64,000 bases of DNA from Monodelphis domestica (GCF_027887165.1 NC_077232.1:84274541-84338540), one strand, 5' to 3'; counted from the stretch's first letter, positions 10,273 to 20,999 are shown. Numbers and translations are program-made. Notes: generated from the letters alone by a model not told the origin.

Positions 10273-12272
10273 GGTGGCTTCTCCAACAGTTCAGTTTCTG
10301 AATTCAGGGAAGTGTAGCATCTTCTTTACCTAAAATTCTTCTCAAAAGGAATTTAAACTTTGCAATTTAAATAATGATATTTTTTACATTCCCCCGTGTT
10401 GTGGGTGATTGAAAGATTCAGAATCAGTTAGGGATGCATGGCTGAGGTATGAGGTATATGAATCAATTGGCAAGAGATATTAAAAAGACACCAGAAAATC
10501 CAAAAGAAAAGAAAAATTTCTGGATGAAAATATAGACTATCAAAGTCTTATGTGTAAAAATTCCAAGTAGAAGAAAAATAAATCTATAACAGGTCCTTGA
10601 ATCAGGGCCCAATCAAAATGATCTAAGTAATGATGCATTTACCCAGTCAGTAGCCAGGACTACAGAAAGGTACCACACTATGAGAGGCAGAAAAGGGGAC
10701 CAGAGTATATAAGCCAAGGTTCCGGGAGCCAAGTTTGAGGTACTTGGTAGAATGTGGAACAAGGAAGACCTGCTTTTAACACATGTTAAACAGCCGCAAC
10801 CTCAAACCCCAAACACGTTCAAGTCCTCTTTGTCTAGGCTCAAAGTGACGTCAATTTCTCCAGGATTGGTTGGTCTCTTTGACCTTATGCTCTATTGGCA
10901 CTATGCAGTGGCTCTTTTGTGTATATCTTGTCCTAGAATCAGACAGAATCATTAAGCAAAGTCCCATAATTTATTTAAATAATTAGTGGCATAATTTTTA
11001 TAGTCACAAGCTTTCTAGGGCATGCATTAGCAAATGCATTTCAAACTTGTAGCACTGAAAAGTCAAAAAGTTAAAGAAAATCTTAATATTGGTGACATGT
11101 GCTTCAAATATAAAAAGGAGAGAAAAAATAATAAAAAAAACTGAAAAAGTATATTGCACATGCAAGAAAAATATAATAAAAAAAGAGCTTTAAAAAATTC
11201 AAAAATATAGCTTATAATCATTGACACTCTGTGTCAGTTAAGAAAATATAAAATACAAGGCTTTCTCACCAAAAAATGAGATCCATTTCCTCTTTGTATC
11301 TGGCCATGATCACTGTGAGTAGAAGGCAAATGAATTGAACAAGGTTAACAATTTTTTCATCTTTAAAAATACAGTAGTACAAATATATAGATATCAAAAT
11401 CCCCAAAATTCTCAATAGCCCAATTAATTACAATAGCAAACAAACACACTTTCATATTTCACATAAGTTGCTGTATGACATTTTTAAAACCTATGAATTG
11501 ATGGACATTTGTCACAATTTTTACAAACGGAGCAATCCTTCAACCTTGGTATTTAAACATATTTTAAAACAAAGTAAAACTCATCTTGGGTTTAGAACAT
11601 AATCAAGAAATCTATATATCATCCTGGTAGAAGTAAAATAGTGAGCTGAAGAGCATAAATAAAGGGGTGCTCCTTGTTCTTGGAGGCTTTTCCCAAGGGT
11701 ACAAATGCCCTGAAATTAACTGCCCAGCTTCCATTCACATGTGGGAAGGTTGGGGGTTATAAAATACATTTCACTTCAGCTACTAGAATGGGCCTTACCT
11801 CGTGGTAGGGGCAGGCAAAAATAACCAGACTGTTAAAAAAAATTCCAAAATCATATTTAAAAACCCTTAAAATCAAATCATTTGAGGTATTTAGCACATT
11901 ACATTTTCCAAAGGTTGTTAATACAATTATAACCAGTTCTGAAGTCCATCTATCCTCAGCAAAATTAAAAAAAGCTGTTTTTTCACATATGGGCTTATTC
12001 ACAACACTATTTGTTCAACACAGTTATAGGGGGAAAACAACAGAATTTCAACTCAGTACATTCAAAATAAATTCGATCAACTTTCAGTTCACAGAATAAT
12101 ATTCAATCCAGTAATATATGAACTTAAAATCACAAAGTTAAACCTTAAACAAAAAATGCAATAGAATACAGAGATTTTTTAATAAACCATTGGAGTCTGA
12201 AATGCCTTAGAATATAGCCTTTAGTCTCTTCAAAGTTCCTTGGGTTGTTTTTTCTTGTTTGTTTGTTTTCAA

Positions 12273-12629
12273 TTATCCATTTAAATGTCTATTGTCTGAA
12301 GGTAGAGTAGTAAAGGCTAGGCTATGGGGTTCAAGGGATCCGTCCAGGGCCCCATAGCTGAGAAGCATCGGAGGCCAGATTTTAACTAGAGACCTCCCGT
12401 CTCTGGGCCTGGCTTCCAGTTCGCTGGGCCACCCATTTTCCTCCCCAAAGTTAAAGTTGAATCTTTGGGCTGAGTCTGCTCCCAGACAGGCAGGTAAAAT
12501 CAATGAAACTGCCAGAAGAGTCAAAAATCCTTTTAAACAGCCCATTGCTATTAAGTTTCTGTTTGAAAAGATCTGTTTCTTCTCTTTAGTCTTTTCTGTC
12601 TTTCCCCTCTCTGATACCCCTATGGCCAA
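12273..12629 (-). other. Open frame with hydrophobic leader inside the LTR element
   Basis: A 118-codon frame contains an internal MGCLKGFLTLLAVSLILPAC segment that looks like a signal peptide. Its second half reads through a SINE fragment (12280-12440), so it is not an intact conserved protein. I cannot say whether the leader is viral or captured. Confidence 0.3.
12280..12440 (-). repeat. SINE fragment inside the LTR element
   Basis: On the plus strand: AAAGGCTAGGCTATGGGGTT, CCCCATAGCTGAGAAGCATC, then ACCTCCCGTCTCTGGGCCTG. This is the reversed body of the GTAAGGG-tailed SINE class, carried within the element interior. Confidence 0.6.
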
Positions 12630-12659
12630 TACCCCCAGCCACGTGGAGGCTTAGCCTAA

Positions 12660-12960
12660 GGGAAAATTACCCGGTCTCCTTTCCCTCTGGTCTCTCCCCT
12701 CCGCCCATGTGGCCAATACTGTTACCAGCTGGTCGCAATGAGTCCTGAGCGATCTGCTCCAAGGATCTGGGTGATGAGCCGGCTGGGTCGGGCTCCTGGG
12801 TCTGGGGCACAGAAATAGGCAGGCAGCGGGCCGGTGAGAGGCCAGGAGCAGGAGCGGCTGCGGGGGTGGGCAAGGCCGGGACCAGGTACCAGGTGAGGAT
12901 GATCAGGGCTGCAGGCTGCAGGCAGGAAGCGGCGGGGCCGCTTTCTAGGTACTAGCTATT
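12660..12960 (-). other. GC-rich leader of the LTR element
   Basis: It is much richer in G, C and CpG than the rest of the window and lies just inside the 5' LTR. It includes a perfect hairpin AAGCGGC-GGG-GCCGCTT (12927-12943). Leaders of retroelements carry dimerisation and packaging structures at this place; a role here is inference. Confidence 0.4.
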
Positions 12961-13031
12961 AAAACTGAATTTAAGATCAGAAAAGAAATCAGAAGACTGG
13001 AAGTTCTTTTTCCCGTAGTGGTTAGCCAAAC

Positions 13032-13379
13032 TGTAAAGATTAAAATTTAGGGGAGATGGGGAGACTGAGGCAGGTAGAGGCAGAAATTAGTTTCTCTCTG
13101 CAAGGAGTATTATATTTTTTAGAGGTTTATTAAAGTTAAAAGATTAAGAATATACAAGTAAGAAACATGTGCCTAGGCCAGAGGCCTAGACAAAATAACC
13201 TCACATCATGGAAGAGACGCCTCTGCTCCAAACGGAAGTCCAAAAAGCCCCGAGCCCTTCAAAAGCCTTTGCTTAAATATCTTCTCGATCTCGGCCCAGG
13301 TGAGATTACAAGGCATTCTGGGGAAGTGGAGCAAAGGCTCATGGGGATTGTAGTCCTGTATTCGAGTCTATTTTTTACA
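13032..13379 (-). repeat. 5' LTR of the 9673-13379 element
   Basis: I found no difference from the other LTR over 348 bases. Identity extends by a shared C on the left and TC on the right, beyond the TG...CA ends. Confidence 0.92.
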
Positions 13380-13381
13380 TC

Positions 13382-13625
13382 ACTCAAGCATGTACAGACT
13401 CCCCCTGGCAGAATGGGTGGGTGAGAACAATTTGTTTCAAAATTCCTGAAGGCACCTAAAGAACAGAAGGCAAGATGTCCTGAGCTTAGTCAGACATTAA
13501 AGATGCCAAGTTCATCCACTGCATCCTGGGTCATTGCCAGTTTGTCCAATCATGCACAAGTCAAGACATCACCTTGTCAATGTCATTGGTCCTCTCAGAA
13601 AAACAAAGTACAAATAACAATTTTT
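13382..13625 (+). repeat. Unassigned interspersed repeat, right part
   Basis: This continues the copy begun at 9445: CATCCACTGCATCCTGGGTC, then GCACAAGTCAAGACATCACC and GTCATTGGTCCTCTCAG. It matches 37990-38200, but about 100 bases present there are missing here. Confidence 0.6.
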
Positions 13626-13629
13626 TTCA

Positions 13630-14295
13630 TAAAATCCCTCTAACATTAGTTACTTTTCTTTGTGTCATCCTTGGGGAGCTTTGTTTTTGTACAAAATTAT
13701 CTTTTCATTTACCCACATGCCTAGCCAATAGTTTGTATATATTACTTTGGATTTTATACATATAACTTGTCAATTGAATTGAATACCTAGAAATTATCTA
13801 GCTCAATCCTCTCATTTCACAAAGAAAGAAATTAAATATCATATAAGTTTTTGAAACTCTGAATAGAAAAGCAATAAATTGTTTTGTGTTTCTACATTCT
13901 TGGTTCTAAGGTAAAAATTTCCATGTTGTAGTTTATGAGATATCTTTTATCTCTTTTTATTATGTATGTGAAATCAATGTCACTTTAAGAATCCATCCCT
14001 TTTTTTTTTTGGTGATAGACATAATAGAAAATAGCTCACAGTTTTAGCTTTTAAAATAACATTCTTTATGGTTTATTAAATGATTTCTTCACAATACCCT
14101 TACTAAAAAGTGAAGAGCTGAACAAAAAGGCTATCTGACTCTGATCATTCAAAAACTTTATTTTGACTAACCCTGTAAACTACCAAATCTTGCATTCTAC
14201 ATTCTATATTCTCAGGTTCCTTCTACCTCTGATATTCTACATACTATATTCTAAGTTCATGTCCAGTTCCAAAATCCCACATGTGTGCTAAGCAT
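13630..14295. other. Unassigned AT-rich sequence
   Basis: No gene seen. Around 14180-14270 there are several TTCTACATTCTATATTCT-like units resembling repeats of a MIR3 tail. Confidence 0.35.
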
Positions 14296-14903
14296 TCATT
14301 CAATGCAAGTAGTAGACTTCCGGGTAATCATGGCTGCAATCTAGACGCCACATGCTTCCTCTCCCTGGCACCGAACGAAATAGACTACATCAAAGGAGCA
14401 TAAAAATCACCTTTGGAGGAACAGAAGGACTCCCCAGTACCCCAAAGAGGCGAAGGTATATGGGGTTTGAATATTTCCACACTATAATAAGAAGGAGGAA
14501 AAGCTTGCACAGAAACGTGAACTGAGCCACCCTCCCCTCCCAACTCCCCCAGCAAACCAGAGTGAGCTACCGGAGCGCTCACTGGGACAGCGAGTGAGTG
14601 GGGAACATCTCTGTCTGGGGGGGCACTCCAGGGTCCTTGGGATCTGGGGACTGCGAGGAAAAAACACGGGAGAATCCTGCGCCGATCAAAGGGAGCCCAG
14701 GGAGCTGTACTCGGGGTGGTTGTGCTGAGCATCTGGGAGGAGCTGAACACCTGGGCAGTTTGGCTGTGATCAGGGGCCCAGCTCTCTAAGAAACCTCGGA
14801 GGCTGGGAAGAACTAGTCTGAGGCAACCTAAATTCACAGAAAACCCACCCATATCACCCAGACCCCAGACCAAAAAGGAAAGGGGAATAAAACCACCAAA
14901 GGG

Positions 14904-15885
14904 ATGGCTCACGTGGCCCAAAATCAAGCCTCCAGGAAGAAAGGGAAAAAAGGTGACTATTGAAAACTTTTATGGTGGAAGTACCCAAGGAAAAGAGGAG
15001 AATGAGGATGAAATCCCAAAAAAATCAGAACATGCCTCCCAAAATGGAAACTATCAACAAGCTCTGGAAGATCTCAAACTGGAACTTACCCAAAAGATGG
15101 AAACCTGGAAAGAAAAATGGGAGAAAGAGATCAGCAGTCTGACAGATAAGACTGCTCAATTGGAAAAAGAGCTGGAAGCATCCAATAGAAGGGCAGACAA
15201 AGCTGAAAAGCAAAACCAGTCCCTAACAACCAGAATTAAGCAACTCAAAGAAAGTGAGATCATAAAACAGCAAGAATCAATAAAGCAAAGCCAAAAAATT
15301 AATGAATTAGAAGAAAACATAAAATATCTCACTGAGAAGGTCACAGACTTGGAAAACAGAGGAAGAAGAGACAACCTCTGAATTATCGGTCTCCCAGAAA
15401 AACCAGAGATAAAAAATAAACTCGATGTTATTCTACAGGAGATTATAAAAGAAAATTGCCCACATGTTCTGGAGCAAGGGGGCAAAATAGAAATAGAAAA
15501 GGTTCATAGAACACCCTCTATACTAAATCCCCAAAAGACAACCTCTAGGAATGTAATTGCCAAATTCAAGAGCTTCCAAGAAAAGGAGAAAATCCTACAA
15601 GAATCCAAGAAGAGGAGCTTCAGATATAGGGGGGCTCCCATAAGGATCACACATGACTTAGCGGCTAACACACTAAGAGACCGCAAAGCATGGAACACAA
15701 TATTTAGAAAGGCAAGAGAGCTGGGTCTCCAACCAAGAATCAACTACCCAGAAAAACTGACTATATACTTCCAGGGGAAAGTATGGGCATTCAGCAAAAT
15801 AGAAGATTTCCAAGCATTTGCTAAGAAAAGACCAGAACTTAGTGGAAAATTTGATATCCAAGCACAGAAAGCAAGAGAAACATGA
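14904..15885 (+). pseudogene. L1 ORF1 (RNA-binding chaperone protein), two lesions
   Basis: The likely start is ATG at 14904 (MAHVAQNQASRKKGKKGDY). One extra T at about 14958-14960 shifts the frame; the downstream frame (ENFYGGSTQGKEENED) is open from there. It has a long coiled coil (about residues 45-150, heptads such as QLEKELEASNRRADKAEKQN), then the RRM and C-terminal domains (GLPEKPEIKNKLDVILQEII; YRGAPIRITHDLAANTLRD; PRINYPEKLTIYFQGKVWAF). A TGA at 15379 stands where L1 has Arg (RDNL-IIGLPE), consistent with a CGA to TGA change. The frame ends at 15883-15885. Confidence 0.85.
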
Positions 15886-16577
15886 AAAGGTAAATATGAA
15901 AGAAAGGGAAAAGGAGATAAATCTTATCTTTTTCTTTAAGTCAAACTCTCTTCTATAAGGACTACATTTACATCAAATTATATATATTAATATATGGGAA
16001 AATGTTTTTTGTGTAACTCTCAAAAATTGTATGCATCATAAGAGTAGTTAGAAGAAACATGCATAGGGAAAGATTGGGGCATTAAGAAGATTTGGGGAAA
16101 GTGGGAGCAAAGAACGGAAAAGGGAGGGGGGGAACCATCGATAACACTAAGATTTACTTCAAGAAATGGGGGGGGGGACTTAATAGAATAATCTTTCCCA
16201 TATAAAGATACACATGGGAAGGGGACGGGAAGAACTCTTATATGAGAAGGAGAGGAAGAGAGCATGAAGTGGAATTACTTAAACCTTACTCTCAGTGAAA
16301 TCAAATCTGAGAGGGAAGAACATCTAGATCCAGTGGGATCCTGAATTCTATCTTATCCAATAGGGCAAGAAAGAAAGGAAAATTAAGGAGGGGGAGGGGG
16401 GAAGGAGTATAAAAAGGGAGGGGAGGAGAGGGAGGAGGGGAAGGGAGCATAAAAAGGGAGGGGCTATAAAGGGAAGCATCTCAAGGGAGGGGCCTAGGGG
16501 GACTGACCTAAAGTAAATCACTGGTTCAAAAGGAGATAGCTAAAGAAGAAAGGTCAGAACTAGGGGAAGATATCAAA
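15886..16577 (+). other. L1 inter-ORF spacer, G-rich
   Basis: About 690 bases between the ORFs. From 16380 it becomes strongly G-rich, with repeated GGGAGGGG blocks and two AGGGAGC/GGAG-TATAAAAAGGGAGGGG-like units. Several GGG runs are close enough to allow G-quadruplexes. Confidence 0.7.
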
Positions 16578-17343
16578 ATGCCAGCAAATCCACAAATGAC
16601 AATCATAACTTTGAACATGAATGGGATGAACTCATCCATAAAACGTAGACAAATAGCAGATTGGATTAGAACCCCAAACCCTACCATTTGTTGTCTTCAA
16701 GAAACACATATGAGGCGGGTTGACACTCACAAGGTTAGAATTAAAGGTTGGAGTAAGACCTTTTGGGCCTCAACTGATAGAAAGAAGGCAGGAGTTGCAA
16801 TCATGATATCTGACAAAGCCAAAGCAAAAATAGACCTGATCAAAAGGGATAGGGAAGGTAAATATATTCTGTTAAAAGGGAGTATAGACAATGAGGAAAT
16901 ATCACTAATCAACATGTATGCACCAAATGGTATAGCATCCAAATTTTTAATAGAGAAACTAGGAGAATTGAAGGAGGAAATAGACAGTAAAACCATATTA
17001 GTGGGAGACTTGAACCAACCACTATCAAATTTAGATAAATCAAACCAAAAAATAAACAAGAAAGAGGTAAAAGAGGTGAATGAAATCTTAGAAAAATTAG
17101 AGTTAATAGACATATGGAGAAAAATAAATAGGGACAAAAAGGAATACACCTTCTTTTCAGCACCACATGGCACATTCACAAAAATAGATCATATACTAGG
17201 TCACAAAAACATGGCACTCAAATGCAGAAAAGCAGAAATAATAAATGCAGCCTTTTCAGATCACAAGGCAATAAAAATATTGATTGGTAAGGGTACATGG
17301 AGAGCCAAATCAAAAATTAATTGGAAATTAAATAATATGATAC
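16578..17343 (+). pseudogene. L1 ORF2, endonuclease domain only
   Basis: The ATG at 16578 opens MPANPQMTIITLNMNGMNSS. Endonuclease motifs appear in order: LNMNG, QETH, GDLNQPLS, KIDHILG and FSDHKAI. All residues I associate with catalysis are present (Asn, Glu, Asp, Asn, Asp, His). The frame continues as L1 to NWKLNNM and then runs into flanking DNA, so reverse transcriptase and C-terminal domains are absent. Confidence 0.92.
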
Positions 17344-17437
17344 TCATTCAATGCAAATATTCTATGGCCTGTAACAATACCTCAAAATATTGTTGCATTA
17401 TATTGATACAGATAAGTAAAATCTTTAACCAAATCTT

Positions 17438-17843
17438 TTATTATTTTTTAAATTTTATTTAGTCAATTTAGAACATTATTTCTTGGTTACAAGAATCATA
17501 TTCTTTTCCTCCCTCCCCTGCTTCCACCCCTTCCCATAGCCCACATACAATTCCACTGGGTATTACATGTCCTTGATCAAAACCTATTTCCATGTTGTTG
17601 GTATTTGCAGTAGGATGTTCATTTAGAATCTACATCCCCAATCATATCCCCATCAGCTCATTTAATCAAGCAGTTCTTTTTCTTCTGTGTTTCTGCTCCC
17701 ACAGTTTTTCCTCTGAATGTGGATAGTGTTCTTTCTCATAGATCCCTCCATGTTGTTCAGGATCACTGCACTGCCACCAATGGAGAAGTCCATTACATTC
17801 ATTGTACCACAGTGTATCAGTCTCTGTGTACAATGTTCTCCTG
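17438..17843 (-). mobile_element. 5'-truncated L1 3' end
   Basis: Minus strand: AGAACATTGTACACAGAGAC, CACTATCCACATTCAGAGGA, CCCAGTGGAATTGTATGTGG, ending in an A-rich tail. It is flanked by a perfect 16-base duplication TCTTTAACCAAATCTT (17422-17437 and 17844-17859). It lies only about 80 bases past the truncated L1, in the opposite orientation. Confidence 0.88.
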
Positions 17844-17859
17844 TCTTTAACCAAATCTT

Positions 17860-18585
17860 GCCTGAACTAAAAAGGCCATTTTAATCATCTTGGAGGCCAG
17901 TCTAATTTTAGACATATTGCCTCTGATAGCTGCAGTGGTTATACCCTTGGACTGGATCTGCCAGAAAATTCTTATTTTTTCAGTAAGTACCCTTTGGTCT
18001 CTCAATCCCTTCAGTGCTTGGCCACTCACCTATTTCCTGTTTATTACTATCAATAACATTTGCCCATTGAGCCCTTAAATCACCAGGTTTACTTCAGTGT
18101 AGGGTGATTTATTGCCAAATAGAGGCCTTCTCAAATGCCTGTAAACTGCCCATTTGTAGTTTACAGAGGATCAATGGTGGTCCTTAATCGTTCATAATGA
18201 CTCCAGTCCCTTCTAATTGTTCTATTGCTTAACAGGGGTAATAAATTAACGTAAATGAATCTAAAGAGAAATAAGGCTCAGATTGAAATTTGAAAATATC
18301 TCAAGCATCCCCAATTACTTTGTTCTTGTAATCAATATTTCTCTACAGGTGGACCTTCCTTTATGCAGTACATGTTTGGAAAGGTCCTTCAAACCTCATA
18401 ATTATATAGATTTATAAAGTATTCATCCCAACCAAAGCAACCCTGTGAAGAAGGGAGTACAAAGATTATCTCCATTCTACTGATGAGAAAATTGAGGTTC
18501 AAAGATCAGTCTTTTTTTTAAATAATCCCACAAGTGTCAGAGCCAGAATGAGAACTTAAATATGTGTCCAATACTCTGGAATGTT
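17860..18585. other. Unassigned intergenic sequence
   Basis: No gene seen. The stretch 18410-18580 resembles an old reversed SINE (GATGAGAAAATTGAGGTTCA, then AAGTGTCAGAGCCAGAATGA). Confidence 0.35.
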
Positions 18586-18689
18586 GTTGAGAATAAAGAG
18601 CACAGAAAGTCAGAGCCAGAAGGAATCTTAGAGCTTGTCATATGTTATGCCTGAGGAACCTTGGGCACTTAATCCAACCTCATTGACTT

Positions 18690-18800
18690 TCATCAGACCA
18701 TACAATCATAGATTTAGACCTAAAAGGGATCTTTGAAGTCATCTATTTCCACTATCCCTTTTTATTTAGAGTTGAGGAAAATGAAATCTGAAGAGGTTAT
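18690..18800 (-). repeat. MIR3-like fragment
   Basis: CATAGATTTAGACCTAAAAG then GATCTTTGAAGTCATCTATT is the reversed MIR3 tail and core. Confidence 0.5.
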
Positions 18801-18829
18801 GTTTTGTCAATGGTGGCTAATGATAATGG

Positions 18830-19070
18830 CTAACATTTATATAGAGCTTACTATGGATTAGTGCTCTATACATTTATTATCTCATTTGATTTTGGCAACA
18901 ACCTGGGCAGGTAGATGCTATTATTACATTCATTTTACAAATGAGGAACAGAGTCAACCTGGTGAAGTGACTTACAAAGAGTTACCCAACTAGACACTGT
19001 CTGAGACTGGATTTGAACTCATAAAGATAAGTCTTCCTAACTCTAGACCCTGTGCTTTATCCATGATTGA
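18830..19070 (-). repeat. MIR-like SINE
   Basis: TAACATTTATATAGAGCTTA, ATTATCTCATTTGATTTTGG, CATTTTACAAATGAGGAACA, then GACTGGATTTGAACTC: a near full-length reversed MIR. Confidence 0.7.
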
Positions 19071-19254
19071 CCATCTGTTAAACTTGAAGTCTTTAATTGA
19101 AGGCATGACCATTCACTAGAAATATTATAGATTTAACTGTCAGTCAGGCATTCTGGACTAAGAAGATTCTGAGATACTTTCCAAGTCTTTGATTCAGTGG
19201 TTGGAACTCTTTTTATCCCTTAGATTCCAGGAATTCATGATTTGTTCTGAATTC

Positions 19255-19385
19255 AAATATTCATGCTTGCTACTTCTTTGAACCTAGGCAAGCCATTTAA
19301 CTTCCCTAGTCTTTGGTTTTCCCATGCATAAATTGAGGGACTTGGAGTAGGTAGCCTCTAAGGTCTCTTCTAGATCTAATTATCA
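19255..19385 (+). repeat. MIR3-like SINE
   Basis: AACCTAGGCAAGCCATTTAA, then GACTTGGAGTAGGTAGCCTC and TAAGGTCTCTTCTAGATCTA. Confidence 0.6.
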
Positions 19386-19389
19386 ATTA

Positions 19390-20305
19390 TCAACTTACTC
19401 AGACATTTAAATCCTTACTTGCTTTATTTACTCACCCACCCCCTCCTTATCACCATCAGAATCTGAAATCTGAATTACTCATTTGGCCTGAGGTGCAAGA
19501 AGAAGCCTGTTGTGGAAGAAAAGGGCCTTGGTTCAGGAGTTAGGAGACTCAAGTTGAAGTTCAGATTATGGCATGGTTGGTATGGTATGGTATGGTTATT
19601 GACCTTCATATTTAAGAGGATCAAAATTACATCACTGAGTGATTTCTTTTGATTAGAATATAAATTAAATCTAAGTGAGGCAGAATTGTACAAAGAAGTC
19701 AGTCTATTTATCTCTTTCAAAGTCATCATAGTCCAATGGCAAGACAAAAGACAAAATGACTGAAGTTGACCCGGGATATAGTGAATAACCTAGGCATCTT
19801 CAATGTATAACAAAGCTCAAAGCCCTCCACAGTGCCTGCTTCTGCCAACTTCATAGCCACTGGAACAAATGGTTCTCCTCTTCCCATTCTACCAGGGGAA
19901 ATCTTTTCATGCCTGTGATAGACACTCTAACTTACCAATGAATTTGAGTCCTATTGATTACTTTCAACTTCCTTTAGCTTGCCTGCTAAAATAGTTTTAC
20001 CAGAGTGTGACAGCTGTCCATGCTATAGCTTCTTTGAGCCACAGGTGATAGGTGGATGAAAAAAAGACCCCAAAGGTAGATGAGCAGGCCTGAAAAGATC
20101 TCAGCAAGTCCTGACCCCAGAGGGTGCTATTTTTCTCTGAATTCCCCATACATGCCTCAGACAATTGTACTTCCTACCAGTCTGATGATGATGATGGAAG
20201 TACTTCCTTTGACCAAGTTTCAATTTAGCTATCAGAAAATTGCTTTAACTTCAGGTTTAAAAGTCAATGACTCTGTGACTGAAAATAAAGACAGTGGATA
20301 GAGAA
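19390..20305. other. Unassigned intergenic sequence
   Basis: No gene seen. A TATGG repeat (GGTATGGTATGGTATGG) lies near 19578. Confidence 0.35.
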
Positions 20306-20309
20306 TAGT

Positions 20310-20455
20310 AGAAAGTGTGCCAAGTTTTGTTTCTGATCTTAGCTCTACCACTGACTGCATGTGTGACCTTAGTTGAATTATTTATCCAGTTTTGTCCTCT
20401 AGGAAATAAGGGAGTTGGACTAGATGACCTGTAAGGGCTCTACTATATTGAACAA
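20310..20455 (+). repeat. MIR3-like SINE
   Basis: TGACTGCATGTGTGACCTTA, then GAGTTGGACTAGATGACCTG and TAAGGGCTCTACTAT. Confidence 0.65.
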
Positions 20456-20459
20456 ACTA

Positions 20460-20995
20460 TGCCCCAACGATCAGGGTTTTGCTACCCTATAAAGATGGAG
20501 AGCCTTTAAGAATAACACCCCTCTCACTAACCAATTGCAGAGCATGTCTTCAACAGAACACCATTTTATTATTCATTATTTCCTTGAATGCCTGCACTCT
20601 GACCTCTTACCAATGGTTTCTCCTGGCTATGTAAGCTCCCAACCTTCTTCCCATCTCCATTGGGCATCAGTCCTCCTCAGAACATGATAACCTAACCATG
20701 ACATGCTTATACTGTGGTCTACACAATTAAAGTCTTCTATATCTCTTTGACTAAGTCAGGGTTTCTTCAAAGGGTTGTCTCTACCCGGCTCAGCAAGTAA
20801 GGATTACTGCCTGCGTGGAGATGTATTAGGGAGCTTGGGAGGTACTATAGCACTCTATCACCACCTTTAACTAAAGCTTTCCTTCAATGCTTCCTTATGG
20901 ATGGTTTTCTGGGTCCACCATGGCTTTGACAGTGGAAGATAAGTTCTAAGAGGGTCTACCATCCTGGAAAGCCTCCAGGGCAGATCTATCATAGG
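20460..20995. other. Unassigned intergenic sequence
   Basis: No gene or confident repeat. Confidence 0.35.
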
Positions 20996-20999
20996 ATCA

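Larger units (their letters stand above)
9673..13379 (-). mobile_element. LTR retroelement with two identical LTRs (endogenous-retrovirus-like)
   Basis: Two direct repeats (9673-10020 and 13032-13379) begin TGTAAAG and end TTTACA. Orientation is minus: read that way, a purine tract (CACGGGGGGA) abuts the 3' LTR, and AATAAA lies inside the LTR. The interior is about 3 kb and shows no gag or pol I can recognise, so this looks like a non-autonomous or heavily reduced member. It holds a GC-rich leader, a frame with a hydrophobic leader, an embedded SINE and a short frame near the 3' end. A TGG lies 3 bases inside the 5' LTR, but I do not recognise the primer tRNA. Identical LTRs imply a recent insertion. 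The family is not assigned. Confidence 0.85.
14309..17343 (+). mobile_element. L1 LINE with intact 5' end but missing the 3' half
   Basis: It contains a 5' UTR starting about GTAGTAGACTTCCGGGTAAT with a YY1-like AATCATGGC, ORF1, a purine-rich spacer, and the first 255 codons of ORF2. The sequence then stops inside ORF2, with no poly(A). A 13-base direct repeat TCATTCAATGCAA flanks it exactly (14296-14308 and 17344-17356). L1 copies usually lose the 5' end, so this 3'-truncated copy with a target duplication is unusual. Confidence 0.85.

Noticed and set aside
14385-14927. 180-codon minus-strand frame over the L1 5' UTR
   Set aside because: It is antisense to the L1 5' UTR, rich in Pro and Ser from GC-rich DNA, with no family resemblance.
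15156-17179. Several minus-strand frames of 60-150 codons
   Set aside because: They are shadows of L1 ORF1 and the ORF2 endonuclease domain.
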